A stretch of DNA of 64,000 nucleotides from G963668435 sp963668435 (GCA_963668435.2 CAXXSC010000006.1:558001-622000), one strand, 5' to 3'; shown: positions 35,015 through 44,487, numbered from the stretch's first letter. Notes: generated from the sequence alone by a model not told the origin. A program made the numbers and translations.

Positions 35015-37393
35015 ATGGCAAACGCCGACCTGCATGTGCATTCAAAGTACTCGAACCATCCCTCCGAATGGTTTCTGCAGCGCATAGGCGCCAGTGAATC
35101 CTATACCGAGCCGGAGGATATCTACAATATCGCCAGGAAGAATGGCATGACTTTTGTCACCATTACCGATCACAACACTATCGACGGTGCGCTGGAACTG
35201 GTGAAAAAGCATCCGAAGGACTGTTTTGTCAGCGTGGAGGCAACCGCCTATTTCCCCGAGGACAACTGCAAGGTGCATATCCTTGTCTATAATATTACGA
35301 AAGAGCAGTTCGACTCGATCCAGGCCCTGAGAAGCGATATTTACCAGCTTCGCGATTTTATCAGAAAAGAGAAACTTGCCTGCTCGGTCGCCCACGGCAT
35401 CTATTCGGTCAATAACAGGCTGACAGTCGATCATGTGGAAAAGCTCATCCTGCTGTTCGATACCTTCGAGATAATGAACGGCAGCAGGAGCAGGATGAAC
35501 AACCAGCCGCTTGCCGATGTGCTCAAGAACCTCACGAAAGAGACCACCGACAGCCTTATCGAAAAACACAGGATCGAGCCGTTCAGCGATACTCCCTGGA
35601 TCAAGGGATTCACCGGCGGTTCAGATGATCATTCCGGGCTGTTTATCGGTAAGGCATTCACGAAAGCGCAGGGCAATTCGGTCGAGGTCTTTGTTGACAA
35701 CCTGAAAAGCCGCCATTCGATGGCAAACGGCCGTTACAGCAATTATCAGTCGCTGGCGTTCGCTATTTATAAAATAGCCTATGAGTTTTCACGGAAAAAG
35801 AGCAGCACGTTCTCCAAGTCGTTCGCCAGCCAGCTGACCGAAAAACTTTTCAGCAGCGATTCACTCGATCTCAAAAGCAAACTCAAGATAAAAACCTATT
35901 CAACGCTGAAGCGCCGCGAGGGATCGAAATCCGTTTTCGAGGATCTCTACTGGGACCTGTTCACGCATGTCACCAATAACGGTCACGCCTCCACCGAGGA
36001 CAAGCTGGACAGTTTTTATGATAAACTGTCAATCATCTGCGACGAGTTTTTCAAGCAGCTCATGGGCTCGTTCACGAAAAGTCTGGAGCACGGCGATATT
36101 TTCGGGCTTTTGAAAAACGTGTCGTCGTCCCTGCCCGGGGTGTTTCTCACCATACCGTTTTTCTCCACACAGAAACATTTTTCCAACAGCAGGACACTCA
36201 TTCGCGATCTCAAAAACAGTTTCGGCATCAACGGAAGCTCCGGAAACGGGAAAATCCTCTGGTTCACCGATACGATCACCGATCTCAACGGCGTCTCGAT
36301 GATCATCAAAAAGATTGGCTGGCTCTCCTCTGTCAAGGACAGGGATGTCACCATTGTTACCTCGATACCCGAGGATGAGATGACCGACGATCTTCCGCCC
36401 AATGTGGTCAATATCCCGCATTTCTACACCTCTGAACTGCCGAGATACGAGAACCTGACCGTGCATTTTCCCTCGCTGATGACCGGCCTCAAGATGCTGG
36501 ACGAGTACGAGCCGGACATGATCTATATATCGACACCCGGCCCTGTGGGCCTTTTCGGCATGCTCATGAGCAAGGTCATGAACGCGAAGAGCATAGGTGT
36601 CTATCACACGGATTTCACTCTTCAGGCACGCGACCTTTTCGACGATTCCACGATCGAGAACCTTATTGAATCATACATCCGCTGGTTCTATTCGATGCTC
36701 GATGAAATCAGGGTGCCGACAAAAGAGTATATAGATATCCTTGACAGGCGGAGCTATGATCGTGAAAAAATGAGTGTGTTCCGCCGTGGTATCGATACAG
36801 CGCTTTTCTCACCCGCGGGAGGCAACGGCAGCTATCTCGGCAAGCTCTGCGGCATAAAAGGCGGATTCACCCTCTTGTATGCCGGGAGGATTTCCCGTGA
36901 CAAGAATCTCGAATTCCTCATCGATGTCTATAATTCACTCGCTGTGGAGTATCCCGAGCTCAACCTTCTGATCGCAGGTGACGGCCCGGATATGGCGAGC
37001 CTGAAAGCCGTTTCCGCCGGCAACAATCGTCTTGTATTTACCGGGGCTCTCAGGCACGACAGCCTGCCGAGGCTCTATTCCGCCGCCGACCTATTCGTTT
37101 TTCCGAGCACCACCGACACCTATGGCATGGTAGTGATGGAGGCGCAGTCCTGCGGCCTGCCCGCGATTGTCACTGACAAGGGCGGCCCGAAAGAGCTCGT
37201 GGTCGAGAATGAGACCGGATTTGTCCTCGGCGATACTGACAAAGAGGCCTGGATGAAGAAGATCACGGAGTTGATCGAGCTCAAGAAACAGGATCCCGGC
37301 GCATTCAAAACTCTCAAGACCAATTCACGCCGTCATGTGCTCGAGAACGCCAACTGGGATGTGCTTCTCGACGAGCTTACTACGGTCGGCTGA
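35015..37393 (+). CDS. PHP-domain/glycosyltransferase fusion protein
   Basis: The 792-residue protein starts with a PHP domain (about 1-225): ADLHVHSKYS, FVTITDHNTIDG, VAHGIYS and GGSDDHSGL give the metal-binding His/Asp set of this phosphoesterase/hydrolase fold. A helical segment without recognised homology follows (about 230-405). The C-terminal GT-B glycosyltransferase (about 410-792, GT4-like) shows YAGRISRDKNLEFLIDVY, IAGDGPDMASL and the donor-site SAADLFVFPS...YGMVVMEAQSCGLP. PHP-GT fusions are known but not functionally clear. RBS GAGGGC. Next downstream is a radical SAM protein. Confidence 0.88.
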   Translation: MANADLHVHSKYSNHPSEWFLQRIGASESYTEPEDIYNIARKNGMTFVTITDHNTIDGALELVKKHPKDCFVSVEATAYFPEDNCKVHILVYNITKEQFDSIQALRSDIYQLRDFIRKEKLACSVAHGIYSVNNRLTVDHVEKLILLFDTFEIMNGSRSRMNNQPLADVLKNLTKETTDSLIEKHRIEPFSDTPWIKGFTGGSDDHSGLFIGKAFTKAQGNSVEVFVDNLKSRHSMANGRYSNYQSLAFAIYKIAYEFSRKKSSTFSKSFASQLTEKLFSSDSLDLKSKLKIKTYSTLKRREGSKSVFEDLYWDLFTHVTNNGHASTEDKLDSFYDKLSIICDEFFKQLMGSFTKSLEHGDIFGLLKNVSSSLPGVFLTIPFFSTQKHFSNSRTLIRDLKNSFGINGSSGNGKILWFTDTITDLNGVSMIIKKIGWLSSVKDRDVTIVTSIPEDEMTDDLPPNVVNIPHFYTSELPRYENLTVHFPSLMTGLKMLDEYEPDMIYISTPGPVGLFGMLMSKVMNAKSIGVYHTDFTLQARDLFDDSTIENLIESYIRWFYSMLDEIRVPTKEYIDILDRRSYDREKMSVFRRGIDTALFSPAGGNGSYLGKLCGIKGGFTLLYAGRISRDKNLEFLIDVYNSLAVEYPELNLLIAGDGPDMASLKAVSAGNNRLVFTGALRHDSLPRLYSAADLFVFPSTTDTYGMVVMEAQSCGLPAIVTDKGGPKELVVENETGFVLGDTDKEAWMKKITELIELKKQDPGAFKTLKTNSRRHVLENANWDVLLDELTTVG

Positions 37394-37425
37394 TTATCCC
37401 CCCCCTTGGAAAAACAGGATATTTC

Positions 37426-38688
37426 ATGAAATTTTCCCGTGCCGCAGTCGGCGGTATATTGAAAGCCGTGCTGCACAAAACGGTGCCCGGACAGCTTGTC
37501 ATACAGTTTTCCAATGCCTGTAACGCCACCTGCCCGCAGTGTGGCCTGAGGGTGACCGAACGGTTCAAACGCTCGAAAATCCCGCTGGACACGATGAAAG
37601 GCATTATCGACGCTGCAGCGGAAAAGAATATGTATGCGCTTTCATTCACCGGCGGCGAGCCGTTCCTTTACCGCGACGATCTCATATCGCTGATTCGCCA
37701 TGCCGGAAATGCCGGAATCGAATGCATCCGCACCGGTACAAACGGTTTTATGTTCACAGGCAGCGAAAAAGAAGGCTGGGAGAAATCGATTCACGAACTG
37801 GCAGCCTCCCTTGCCGGAACGAAACTCTACACATTCTGGATCAGTATCGATTCCGCGGTGCCCGCTGTTCACGAGAGCATGCGCGGCCTGCCCGGTGTCA
37901 TTGCAGGCATCGAAAAGGCCCTGCCGATTTTCCACGGCTATGGTATCTATCCGGCCGCCAATCTCGGTATCAACCGCAATATCGGCGGCGACTGGGCTGA
38001 GCATGCCAAGTATTCACGGGACCGTGAAGAATTTCGTACTTATTTCCGCGAATCGTTCCGGCTCTTTTTCAGGCGGGTGATCGATATGGGGTTCACAACC
38101 GCCAACGCCTGCTATCCGATGAGCGTCGATGAAAGCAGTGATTCACTCGAATCGGTCTATGGCGCCTCGAGTCCCGATGATATTGTCAGTTTCACGGCGA
38201 AAGAAAAGGCCGACCTTTTCGGCGCAATGTCGGAGGCAATCCCGGAATTCCGGCCGCAGATCAGGATTTTCACACCCCGCGCAAGCCTTCATGCGCTCGA
38301 ACGCTACCACGAGGATGGCATTCATATCGGCTATCCCTGCCCCGGCGGCAAGAGTTTCTATTTTATCGACGCCGAAAGCGCCGATACCTACCCATGCGGT
38401 TTTCTCGGTGCAGAGAACCTGGGGCCGTTCCCGAACCTCGATGTGGCCTCCCGGTCAAGGGAGGAACACAGCTGCCGTCTCTGCGAATGGGAGTGTTTCC
38501 GCGACCCTGCCGATATTATCGGGCCGGTGATGGATTTCCGGAAAAATCCGTTCGCACTGCTGAAACGCACCCGCCGGAATCCTGAGTTTTACCGTCTCTG
38601 GTACGATGATGTCCGTTACCAGAGAGCATGCGGATTTTTCAACGGCCGAAAGGCACCCGATCTCAAGGCAATGAGGCGTTTTAAATAA
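37426..38688 (+). CDS. Radical SAM/SPASM-like protein
   Basis: The 420-residue protein carries a standard CX3CX2C cluster motif in SNACNATCPQCGLRV (residues about 29-36) and the glycine-rich segment LSFTGGEPFLYRDDL. A Cys-rich C-terminal segment (YPCPGGKSF, YPCGF, CRLCEWECF) fits a SPASM-like auxiliary cluster domain. Such proteins modify peptides, lipids or sugars. It ends the group of response regulator, PHP-GT fusion and radical SAM gene, with a 32-bp gap to the fusion. The substrate is not recognisable. Confidence 0.85.
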   Translation: MKFSRAAVGGILKAVLHKTVPGQLVIQFSNACNATCPQCGLRVTERFKRSKIPLDTMKGIIDAAAEKNMYALSFTGGEPFLYRDDLISLIRHAGNAGIECIRTGTNGFMFTGSEKEGWEKSIHELAASLAGTKLYTFWISIDSAVPAVHESMRGLPGVIAGIEKALPIFHGYGIYPAANLGINRNIGGDWAEHAKYSRDREEFRTYFRESFRLFFRRVIDMGFTTANACYPMSVDESSDSLESVYGASSPDDIVSFTAKEKADLFGAMSEAIPEFRPQIRIFTPRASLHALERYHEDGIHIGYPCPGGKSFYFIDAESADTYPCGFLGAENLGPFPNLDVASRSREEHSCRLCEWECFRDPADIIGPVMDFRKNPFALLKRTRRNPEFYRLWYDDVRYQRACGFFNGRKAPDLKAMRRFK

Positions 38689-38782
38689 TGAGAACGGATC
38701 TTCCGGAAAAATATTAGTTGCGCCTAACAATGTGCTGCTGTATATTATCTGTGAATAAAAAACAGGTTGGGAGCAATAAGCT

Positions 38783-39064
38783 GTGAAGAAAATTCTCATT
38801 TTTATATTGGCGCTTCTTGCGCTGACTGTCATTTCGCTCGACTATACCAGCGGCCACTCGGTCGATGATATTGTCAACATGGTCTATTGCCCTATCTGCG
38901 ATTCATTCAAGAGTGTCAAAACCGGCATTGTGCTGCTCTACATTCTTATCCTCATCGGTCTCGTACCGGTCATAGCCCTATATCTCCGTGAGAATACCAC
39001 ACGTCTTACCTCGCTGATCCTTACCGCGGTCATTCCCAACAGGGCTCCTCCGTCGGCAGTGTAG
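38783..39064 (+). CDS. Small membrane protein with CPxC motif (pair member 1)
   Basis: The 93-residue protein has a GTG start. An N-terminal hydrophobic segment (ILIFILALLALTVISL) precedes the sequence DYTSGHSVDDI and YCPICDSF, then a second TM (IVLLYILILIGLVPVIALYL). The same order, D-Y-(S/T)-(A/S)-G-H then C-P-x-C, recurs in the next gene, so both are real. A CPxC pair suggests thiol or metal chemistry on the periplasmic side. No family name is recognised. Confidence 0.65.
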   Translation: MKKILIFILALLALTVISLDYTSGHSVDDIVNMVYCPICDSFKSVKTGIVLLYILILIGLVPVIALYLRENTTRLTSLILTAVIPNRAPPSAV

Positions 39065-39156
39065 TTCTGCGCTACAACTCCGACGCCCGGGAAGCCTCTT
39101 AATCATTTCCCGCGCGATACACATTTTGAATCAGACAGATCAAACCGGAACAGGGA

Positions 39157-39447
39157 ATGCGCCCTTTACGCTTTCTTGCGTTGACGCTTGCCATACTGGC
39201 AATATTTTATGCCGCGTATGATTACAGCGCCGGTCATCTCGATGAGAGTCCCTGCGATATCATCGTATGTCCGCTCTGTGCAAGCTATGCGTCCATAGAG
39301 TTTATCCCCGGCATCGACTCTCTTTCATTTGCGCCGGGACCAGCCGTTGTGCTCGATATTTTCGAGAGCAGTGTGCCGCTGCCACCAAGGGGTGCGGCCT
39401 TTGCGAAAATGACGGTGCGGGGACCTCCATGCCTTTCCGGAGCTTGA
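39157..39447 (+). CDS. Small membrane protein with CPxC motif (pair member 2)
   Basis: The 96-residue protein has an N-terminal hydrophobic segment (FLALTLAILAIFYA), then YDYSAGHLDE, VCPLCASYAS and a Pro-rich tail. It is a paralogue of the gene 92 bp upstream but lacks its second TM. It lies just before the candidate RNA motif and TonB-dependent receptor. Function unknown; a link to the receptor's substrate is speculation. Confidence 0.6.
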   Translation: MRPLRFLALTLAILAIFYAAYDYSAGHLDESPCDIIVCPLCASYASIEFIPGIDSLSFAPGPAVVLDIFESSVPLPPRGAAFAKMTVRGPPCLSGA

Positions 39448-39465
39448 ATCGTTAATAATCAAGGG

Positions 39466-39625
39466 TATATCTACTAATTCTCTTTTTAGCATGAGTGTCT
39501 TATTCAAGTGTTCTGACACTGTATCGGAGGTGACGGCTTATCAGGAAGATATGTCGAACTTCCATGATCGTGCTCAGGCGCTGATATGCTCACCGTCAAA
39601 ATGAATTGATAGAGCTGCCCTCACT
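39466..39625 (+). ncRNA. Candidate cis-regulatory RNA, copy B (novel motif)
   Basis: This leader lies upstream of the TonB-dependent receptor at 39653 and is related to 8672-8840. The shared core is GGCTTATCA...GATA-GTCGA-CTTCCATGA, and AGAGCTGCCCT (39611-39621) is identical. The long-range helix pairs ATGAGTG (39491-39497) with TGCTCAC (39587-39593). Relative to copy A, three pairs change but remain pairable (U-G to U-A, C-G to U-G, G-C to G-U) and one end pair is lost. The 11-mer ends 32 nt before the ATG, close to the RBS (GGAGGG), so control of translation is plausible. Confidence 0.5.
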
Positions 39626-39652
39626 ACATTATCCGGAGTACAGGAGGGTTTC

Positions 39653-41884
39653 ATGCGTAACACCATCATTTTTTCATTACTGGGATGCCTGTTATTTTCA
39701 GGCGTGGCGATAGCAAAAGAAGTGTCCGGCACGGTCACTGACAAGGAGAGCGGCGAGCCGATTTACGGTGCCGCGGTATATGTGAAAGGTACCACCATCG
39801 GCGTGATGACTGATGAAAAGGGCGCGTGGAAACTTGCCGATGTGCCTCATGAAGATTTCATTCTCATTTTTGAAATGCCCGGCTACAAAAAAGTCGAGAT
39901 CGAGTCAAGCGGCGGTGTTGTCCATGCCAGGCTCGAGGTGAGCATGTTCAACGTGGGTGAGGTGGTTATCACCGGCACTCAGACCAAGTATCTCTATGAA
40001 GATGCGCCGGTCAAGACCGAGGTGGTCCCGAAAAAGCAGATCGAGGCTGTTGAAGAGGCCGACCTGTTCGGTGTTCTCCAGTACACGCCTGGCCTCAGAG
40101 TTGAAAATAATTGTCAGAACTGCAGTTTTACACAGCTTCGCATGCTCGGTCTCGAAGGCGGTTACAGCCAGATTCTGATCAACGGTGATCCGGTCGTTTC
40201 AACCATGGCGGGTGTCTACGGGCTTCAGCAGTTCCCCGAGCAGATGATCGACACGCTCGAAGTTGTCAAGGGCGGTGGTTCGGCCCTCTATGGCGCCAAT
40301 GCCATCGGCGGTGTGGTCAATATCCGCCTGCGCCGTCCCTCGATGAACACCAGCGCTGTCAGCTTTAATTACAAAACGGCCGGCAGCCACGTTCGTTCCG
40401 AGACGGGATTTTACAGCGAGATGGTCACCGACGACAACAAGTACGGTATGTTCATTTTCGGTAACGCCCGCAGCAACAATAGCTACGATGACGATGACGA
40501 CGGTTACACCGAGATCGGCAAGCTCGATGGCGAGACAATTGGTATGAACATGTTCTATAAAGTCTCGAACAATAGCGAGGTCACCGGTAATCTGCACCGT
40601 ATCCATGAAACCCGGCGCGGCGGAAACATGCTGGATCAGCCCTACCATCTCACCGATATCACAGAGGCGGCTGAGACCTACCGCTGGGGCGGCAATGTGA
40701 AATACTCACAGATCGTGGACAGCAAATTCTCCTATGAGGCCGGTTACTCGTTCGCTCTCAGCGAGCGCGAAACATATTACGGCGCGGGGCAGGATCCGAA
40801 CGCATACGGCAGCACGGACAACCCGGTGCATTACCTGTCGTCAATGGCACATTACAGTATTTTAAACCACAACCTGACCGGCGGCGTCTCATATACAGCG
40901 GAAGAACTGGTCGACAAGGCGCTTTCATACAACCGTGTCATCGATGACGACTATAACGATTTCGGCCTGTTCCTTCAGGATGATATCAGTTTCCTCGATC
41001 GCTATACAATTGTCGCGGGTGTCCGCATGGACAAACATTCCCTGCTGGATGATCCTGTCATAAGTCCGCGCCTGTCGGGACTTATCAAGCTCACGGACGA
41101 GTGGAAACTCCGCGCCAACGTGTCCACCGGTTTCAAGCCGCCGCAGGTGTTCGACGAGGACCTTCATATCACGCAGGTTAACGGCGAGGGTCAGGTTATC
41201 GAGAACGCGGATGATCTGACAGAGGAAAACAGTCTGAGCTTCTCGGGTACTATCGATTACATGGGATTTGTCGCCGAGCGTTTCATGCAGTTCGGTGTCA
41301 CCGGTTTCCACATCATCCTTGACGATCAGTTCCAGATCATCGAGGCTGATGATCCCACGACTGCCGCATATGAATTTGTGCGCAGGAACGGCGACGGACT
41401 CACTGTTTCGGGTGTCGAGCTCCAGGCTGGTGTCCAGGCTCTCAAAAATTTGGAGCTCCAGGGCAGCCTGACACTTCAGACCGAGGAGCTCGATTCTCCC
41501 GAACCCGATTTCGGCAGCACTCGTCTGTTCCGCACGCCTGAGCAGTACGGCAGCCTGTCGGCCTATTACAATCCGATGGATCGCCTGTCAGTCTTCGCCG
41601 GTATCAATTACACCGGCGAAATGAAAGCGCCCCATTATGCCGGGTATATCGCAACTGACAAGCTCGAAACGACAGATGCCTTCACAGTGCTCGATCTCGG
41701 CCTGACCTACGAGCTTTTCCATCGTAACCACGGCCGTAACTGCACGAAGCTGAAACTGGGTGTCAAGAACATCACGAACGCCTACCAGGATGATTTCGAC
41801 AAGGGTGCCGACCGCGACGCCGGTTATGTTTACGGCCCGGCAAATCCGAGAATGTACTACGCTGGTATCGAAATAGGCCTGTAA
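39653..41884 (+). CDS. TonB-dependent receptor (BtuB/CirA-like) with N-terminal carboxypeptidase-like domain
   Basis: The 743-residue outer-membrane receptor has a signal peptide (1-21), then a carboxypeptidase-regulatory-like domain (about 22-100: VSGTVTDKESGEPIYGAAVY). A plug (about 115-225) carries the CQNCSFTQLRMLGLEGGYSQ pattern, VVKGGGSALYGANAIGGVVN and typical plug end. The C-terminal barrel ends in an aromatic strand (YYAGIEIGL). The CQNC plug signature is common in receptors for metal complexes or corrinoids. The substrate cannot be read here. Preceded by candidate RNA copy B. Confidence 0.9.
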   Translation: MRNTIIFSLLGCLLFSGVAIAKEVSGTVTDKESGEPIYGAAVYVKGTTIGVMTDEKGAWKLADVPHEDFILIFEMPGYKKVEIESSGGVVHARLEVSMFNVGEVVITGTQTKYLYEDAPVKTEVVPKKQIEAVEEADLFGVLQYTPGLRVENNCQNCSFTQLRMLGLEGGYSQILINGDPVVSTMAGVYGLQQFPEQMIDTLEVVKGGGSALYGANAIGGVVNIRLRRPSMNTSAVSFNYKTAGSHVRSETGFYSEMVTDDNKYGMFIFGNARSNNSYDDDDDGYTEIGKLDGETIGMNMFYKVSNNSEVTGNLHRIHETRRGGNMLDQPYHLTDITEAAETYRWGGNVKYSQIVDSKFSYEAGYSFALSERETYYGAGQDPNAYGSTDNPVHYLSSMAHYSILNHNLTGGVSYTAEELVDKALSYNRVIDDDYNDFGLFLQDDISFLDRYTIVAGVRMDKHSLLDDPVISPRLSGLIKLTDEWKLRANVSTGFKPPQVFDEDLHITQVNGEGQVIENADDLTEENSLSFSGTIDYMGFVAERFMQFGVTGFHIILDDQFQIIEADDPTTAAYEFVRRNGDGLTVSGVELQAGVQALKNLELQGSLTLQTEELDSPEPDFGSTRLFRTPEQYGSLSAYYNPMDRLSVFAGINYTGEMKAPHYAGYIATDKLETTDAFTVLDLGLTYELFHRNHGRNCTKLKLGVKNITNAYQDDFDKGADRDAGYVYGPANPRMYYAGIEIGL

Positions 41885-42269
41885 TGAATGAACTGCCCCG
41901 GAGCACGTTCCGGGGATTAGACTCAGATAGATGAAACCGTGCCGATGTCGGCACTGTCAGGCAGGAGCCGGGGCCCGGACTCCGCTCCGGCTCCTGCCGA
42001 AAAACTGTTGTCACATTATATGTTTTACCACATATTACATCAACTCGAAGAAAGGAGGTCGCAGTATAACAGGGTTCATCAACACTGTGTGACATGGTTT
42101 TTTTTTGTGTTGGGGAAACGTAAAATCAGCGTGCAGGTACTGTTGGCTGCCGCTCACGTATTTCATATACAGATTTTACAGAATGCTAACATAGAGGTGG
42201 TATTTTTATGCCGCTATGTTGAAATACCCCCAACGACTTCCAGAAAATGGCGAAAGAAAAGGCAGGACC
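41885..42269 (+). other. Gene-free region with two strong hairpins
   Basis: After the receptor stop there is a copy of the dispersed palindrome (reverse orientation, CCCCGGA-GCACGT-TCCGGGG, about 41888-41915). Next comes an 11-bp perfect hairpin (GCAGGAGCCGG / CCGGCTCCTGC, 41961-41997). An AT-rich stretch leads to the TPR gene. A 136-codon open frame here was judged spurious. Confidence 0.6.
41888..41918 (-). repeat. Dispersed palindromic repeat, copy 3 (inverted)
   Basis: Read on the minus strand: ATCCCCGGA, ACGTGC, TCCGGGGCAGTTCATT. It begins a few bases after the receptor stop codon. Confidence 0.6.
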
Positions 42270-43379
42270 ATGAAACGTATCATTATTACATTTACGGTGT
42301 TGATGACGCTGGCCGTGATTTTCGGTGTTCAGTCGTTTGCCGCGGATAGCAATGCGGTAAGTTCGGCAAAAAAGCATTACAGTTTCGGCGTTCAGCAGAA
42401 GAAAGCGGGCAATGCCGATGAGGCGCGCCGTCAGCTCGAAAAGTCCATCTCCTATTATGACAGCCTTTACCAGGTCCACTATGTCTATGGCGACCTTCTG
42501 GCAGGAATGGGAGAGAAGGAGCGGGCGATCGAGGCGTTTGAGCGGGCTCTCGAACTGAAACCGGACTATTACAATGCCGCGGCCCGTCTTGCGGCGCTTC
42601 ATTACGAGGCGAAGGATTACGAGGCCACGCTTGATAATTATGCGTTGATGTACAAGCTGAATCCGGAGAACAGCAAGCTTCTTGCCTCGATGGCGAATAT
42701 CCGTGAATTCCTCGGCGACAACGACGGCGCATATGCAGATCTTAGGAACCTGATCGAGAACGGCGAGGACACTTACGAAAACCTGATGCGGGCCGCACGT
42801 TTCGCATTTGAAAAAGAGGATTTCAGCTCGGCGCACATGTATTCACTGCTTGCGCTGAAGAAAAAGACAGATGATATCAAGGCGCTGGAAGTCGCGGGAA
42901 AGACAGGATTGCTCATGGAAGACCGCGAGAAAGCGATCCCTCATTTCCGCCGCCTTGCAGAACTTCAGCCGGAGAATCTCGAGATTGTTATTACCGCAGA
43001 GGATATTTACCGTGCACTCTCTGACCGTGAGAATCTCATCTGGGCGTTGAAACGTCACCACAAGATCGATCCTGAAAATGTCGAGGTGCTTGGCGAGCTC
43101 TGTGAATCATTTTTTCCGGAAGGGCTCACTGAAGAAGGTATCACCTATGTTGAAAAAGGGCTCAGGCTCGCTCCCGGGGACGGCCGTTTTCATATTCTTA
43201 TGGGAGAAAACTACAGGGCGCTCGGTCAGCAGGACAAGGCGTTGTCAGAGTTCAAGCTGGCGCTCAACGATGATCGCTGGAAAGCAAACGCACAACGTCT
43301 GATCTGGCAGATCGAAAAGCCCGAAACCGAAGAAGAAAAGACTGAACGCGAGTTCTTCAATCGCGGTAAAAATAATTAA
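42270..43379 (+). CDS. Exported TPR protein at the head of a TonB energy operon
   Basis: The 369-residue protein starts at the ATG behind AAAAGGCAGG; the frame upstream has no RBS. The signal peptide is MKRIIITFTVLMTLAVIFG...FA. Several TPR repeats are visible (for example AKKHYSFGVQQKKAGNADEA, ALELKPDYYNAAARLAALHY, GLRLAPGDGRFHILMGENY). TPR proteins act as protein-binding scaffolds, here probably periplasmic. It precedes exbB, two exbD and tonB genes and is probably in the same operon. A similar TPR protein ends the set at 45691. Confidence 0.82.
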   Translation: MKRIIITFTVLMTLAVIFGVQSFAADSNAVSSAKKHYSFGVQQKKAGNADEARRQLEKSISYYDSLYQVHYVYGDLLAGMGEKERAIEAFERALELKPDYYNAAARLAALHYEAKDYEATLDNYALMYKLNPENSKLLASMANIREFLGDNDGAYADLRNLIENGEDTYENLMRAARFAFEKEDFSSAHMYSLLALKKKTDDIKALEVAGKTGLLMEDREKAIPHFRRLAELQPENLEIVITAEDIYRALSDRENLIWALKRHHKIDPENVEVLGELCESFFPEGLTEEGITYVEKGLRLAPGDGRFHILMGENYRALGQQDKALSEFKLALNDDRWKANAQRLIWQIEKPETEEEKTEREFFNRGKNN

Positions 43380-43409
43380 ACATACATTTTCCTGTAACGG
43401 AGGAAACGA

Positions 43410-44060
43410 ATGAACGCGGAAAATTTCATGACCTATATTAACGACGGCGGTCCGATGATCATGTGGACGCTTGTCGGGCTGTTCTGCGCCGGTGTCGCAA
43501 TCACCATCTGGCGCCTGACAGTCATCCTTCTGGCCATGATCAGCACAAAACGCCTGTATGGCAAGATATATACCATTCTTCAGGACAAAGAGAACGGTGG
43601 TCTCGAGGCTGCGGCTGAGCTTTGCCGAAACACATCCGGCCCGGTTGCCACGATCGTTCACGCCGGTCTTGCCCGTGTCCACAAGGGTATCGACCATGTG
43701 GAAAAAGCACTTGAGAGCGCCGGTTCCATCGAGATGGCGTTCCTCGAGAGCGGCCTTGTCTGGCTGGCTACGATCGCGAACATTGCGCCCATGATCGGTT
43801 TTTTCGGTACTGTTGCCGGTATGATCAAGGCATTCCGTGATATCGCCGCGATGGGTGATGTGGTGCCCTCGGTAGTTGCCGCAGGTATATCGATCGCTCT
43901 GATCACCACCGCAGGCGGTCTTCTGGTTGCTATTCCGATCCAGCTCGCATATAACCTCTGTGTCTTCCTGATCGACAAGATTGTTGTTTCGATGGAAGAG
44001 AACGCAAGCCGTTTTGTCGATACACTGGTCGATCTCGGTTACGATAGCGAAGCGAAATAA
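43410..44060 (+). CDS. exbB: ExbB/TolQ-family proton channel subunit
   Basis: The 216-residue inner-membrane protein has three hydrophobic segments: MIMWTLVGLFCAGVAITIW, then the MotA_ExbB core with LATIANIAPMIGFFGTVAGM and VVAAGISIALITTAGGLLVAIP. ExbB forms the pentameric channel that harvests the proton gradient for TonB. RBS GGAGG. It is followed by two ExbD genes and a TonB gene. TolQ is a close alternative, but no tolA, tolB or pal genes are nearby. Confidence 0.9.
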   Translation: MNAENFMTYINDGGPMIMWTLVGLFCAGVAITIWRLTVILLAMISTKRLYGKIYTILQDKENGGLEAAAELCRNTSGPVATIVHAGLARVHKGIDHVEKALESAGSIEMAFLESGLVWLATIANIAPMIGFFGTVAGMIKAFRDIAAMGDVVPSVVAAGISIALITTAGGLLVAIPIQLAYNLCVFLIDKIVVSMEENASRFVDTLVDLGYDSEAK

Positions 44061-44076
44061 CAGGGAGTGATGTCTC

Positions 44077-44475
44077 ATGAAAGTGAAAACACGCGCGAAA
44101 GCCACGATACCGACCTCGTCAATGGCCGATATCGCCTTTCTCCTGATCGTGTTCTTCCTGGTGACCACTTCGTTTTCCAACGATAAGGGGCTGGGGCTCA
44201 CGCTGCCGCAGTACGGTTCCCAGACACGGGTGCCGAGCAGAAACATCACGAAAGTGTGGATCAACGCTGCGGGCATGATCATGCATGATATGAACGAGGT
44301 TTCCATCGAGGCCCTCGAGGAGCGGGTCAGGACAATGACCGAGGCGAATTCCAACCTCGTTGTCTCGATCAAGACAGATCCCGACGCCATGTATGAGTCC
44401 TTTGTCAATGTGGTCGATGCAATCAAGCGGGCAGGGAACGAGAAGATTTCCATCGCCGAACCGGACATAGAATGA
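44077..44475 (+). CDS. exbD: ExbD/TolR-family protein 1
   Basis: The 132-residue protein has one N-terminal TM segment with the essential proton-path Asp: SSMADIAFLLIVFFLVTTSF. The C-terminal periplasmic domain is typical. It is one of two adjacent ExbD genes, an arrangement often found outside Proteobacteria, which may form mixed dimers in the ExbB pore. Confidence 0.9.
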   Translation: MKVKTRAKATIPTSSMADIAFLLIVFFLVTTSFSNDKGLGLTLPQYGSQTRVPSRNITKVWINAAGMIMHDMNEVSIEALEERVRTMTEANSNLVVSIKTDPDAMYESFVNVVDAIKRAGNEKISIAEPDIE

Positions 44476-44487
44476 TCGGATAGTAAA

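Noticed and set aside
41939..42349. A 136-codon plus-strand frame before the TPR gene
   Set aside because: It covers hairpin-rich noncoding sequence, has no RBS and overlaps the TPR gene start in another frame.
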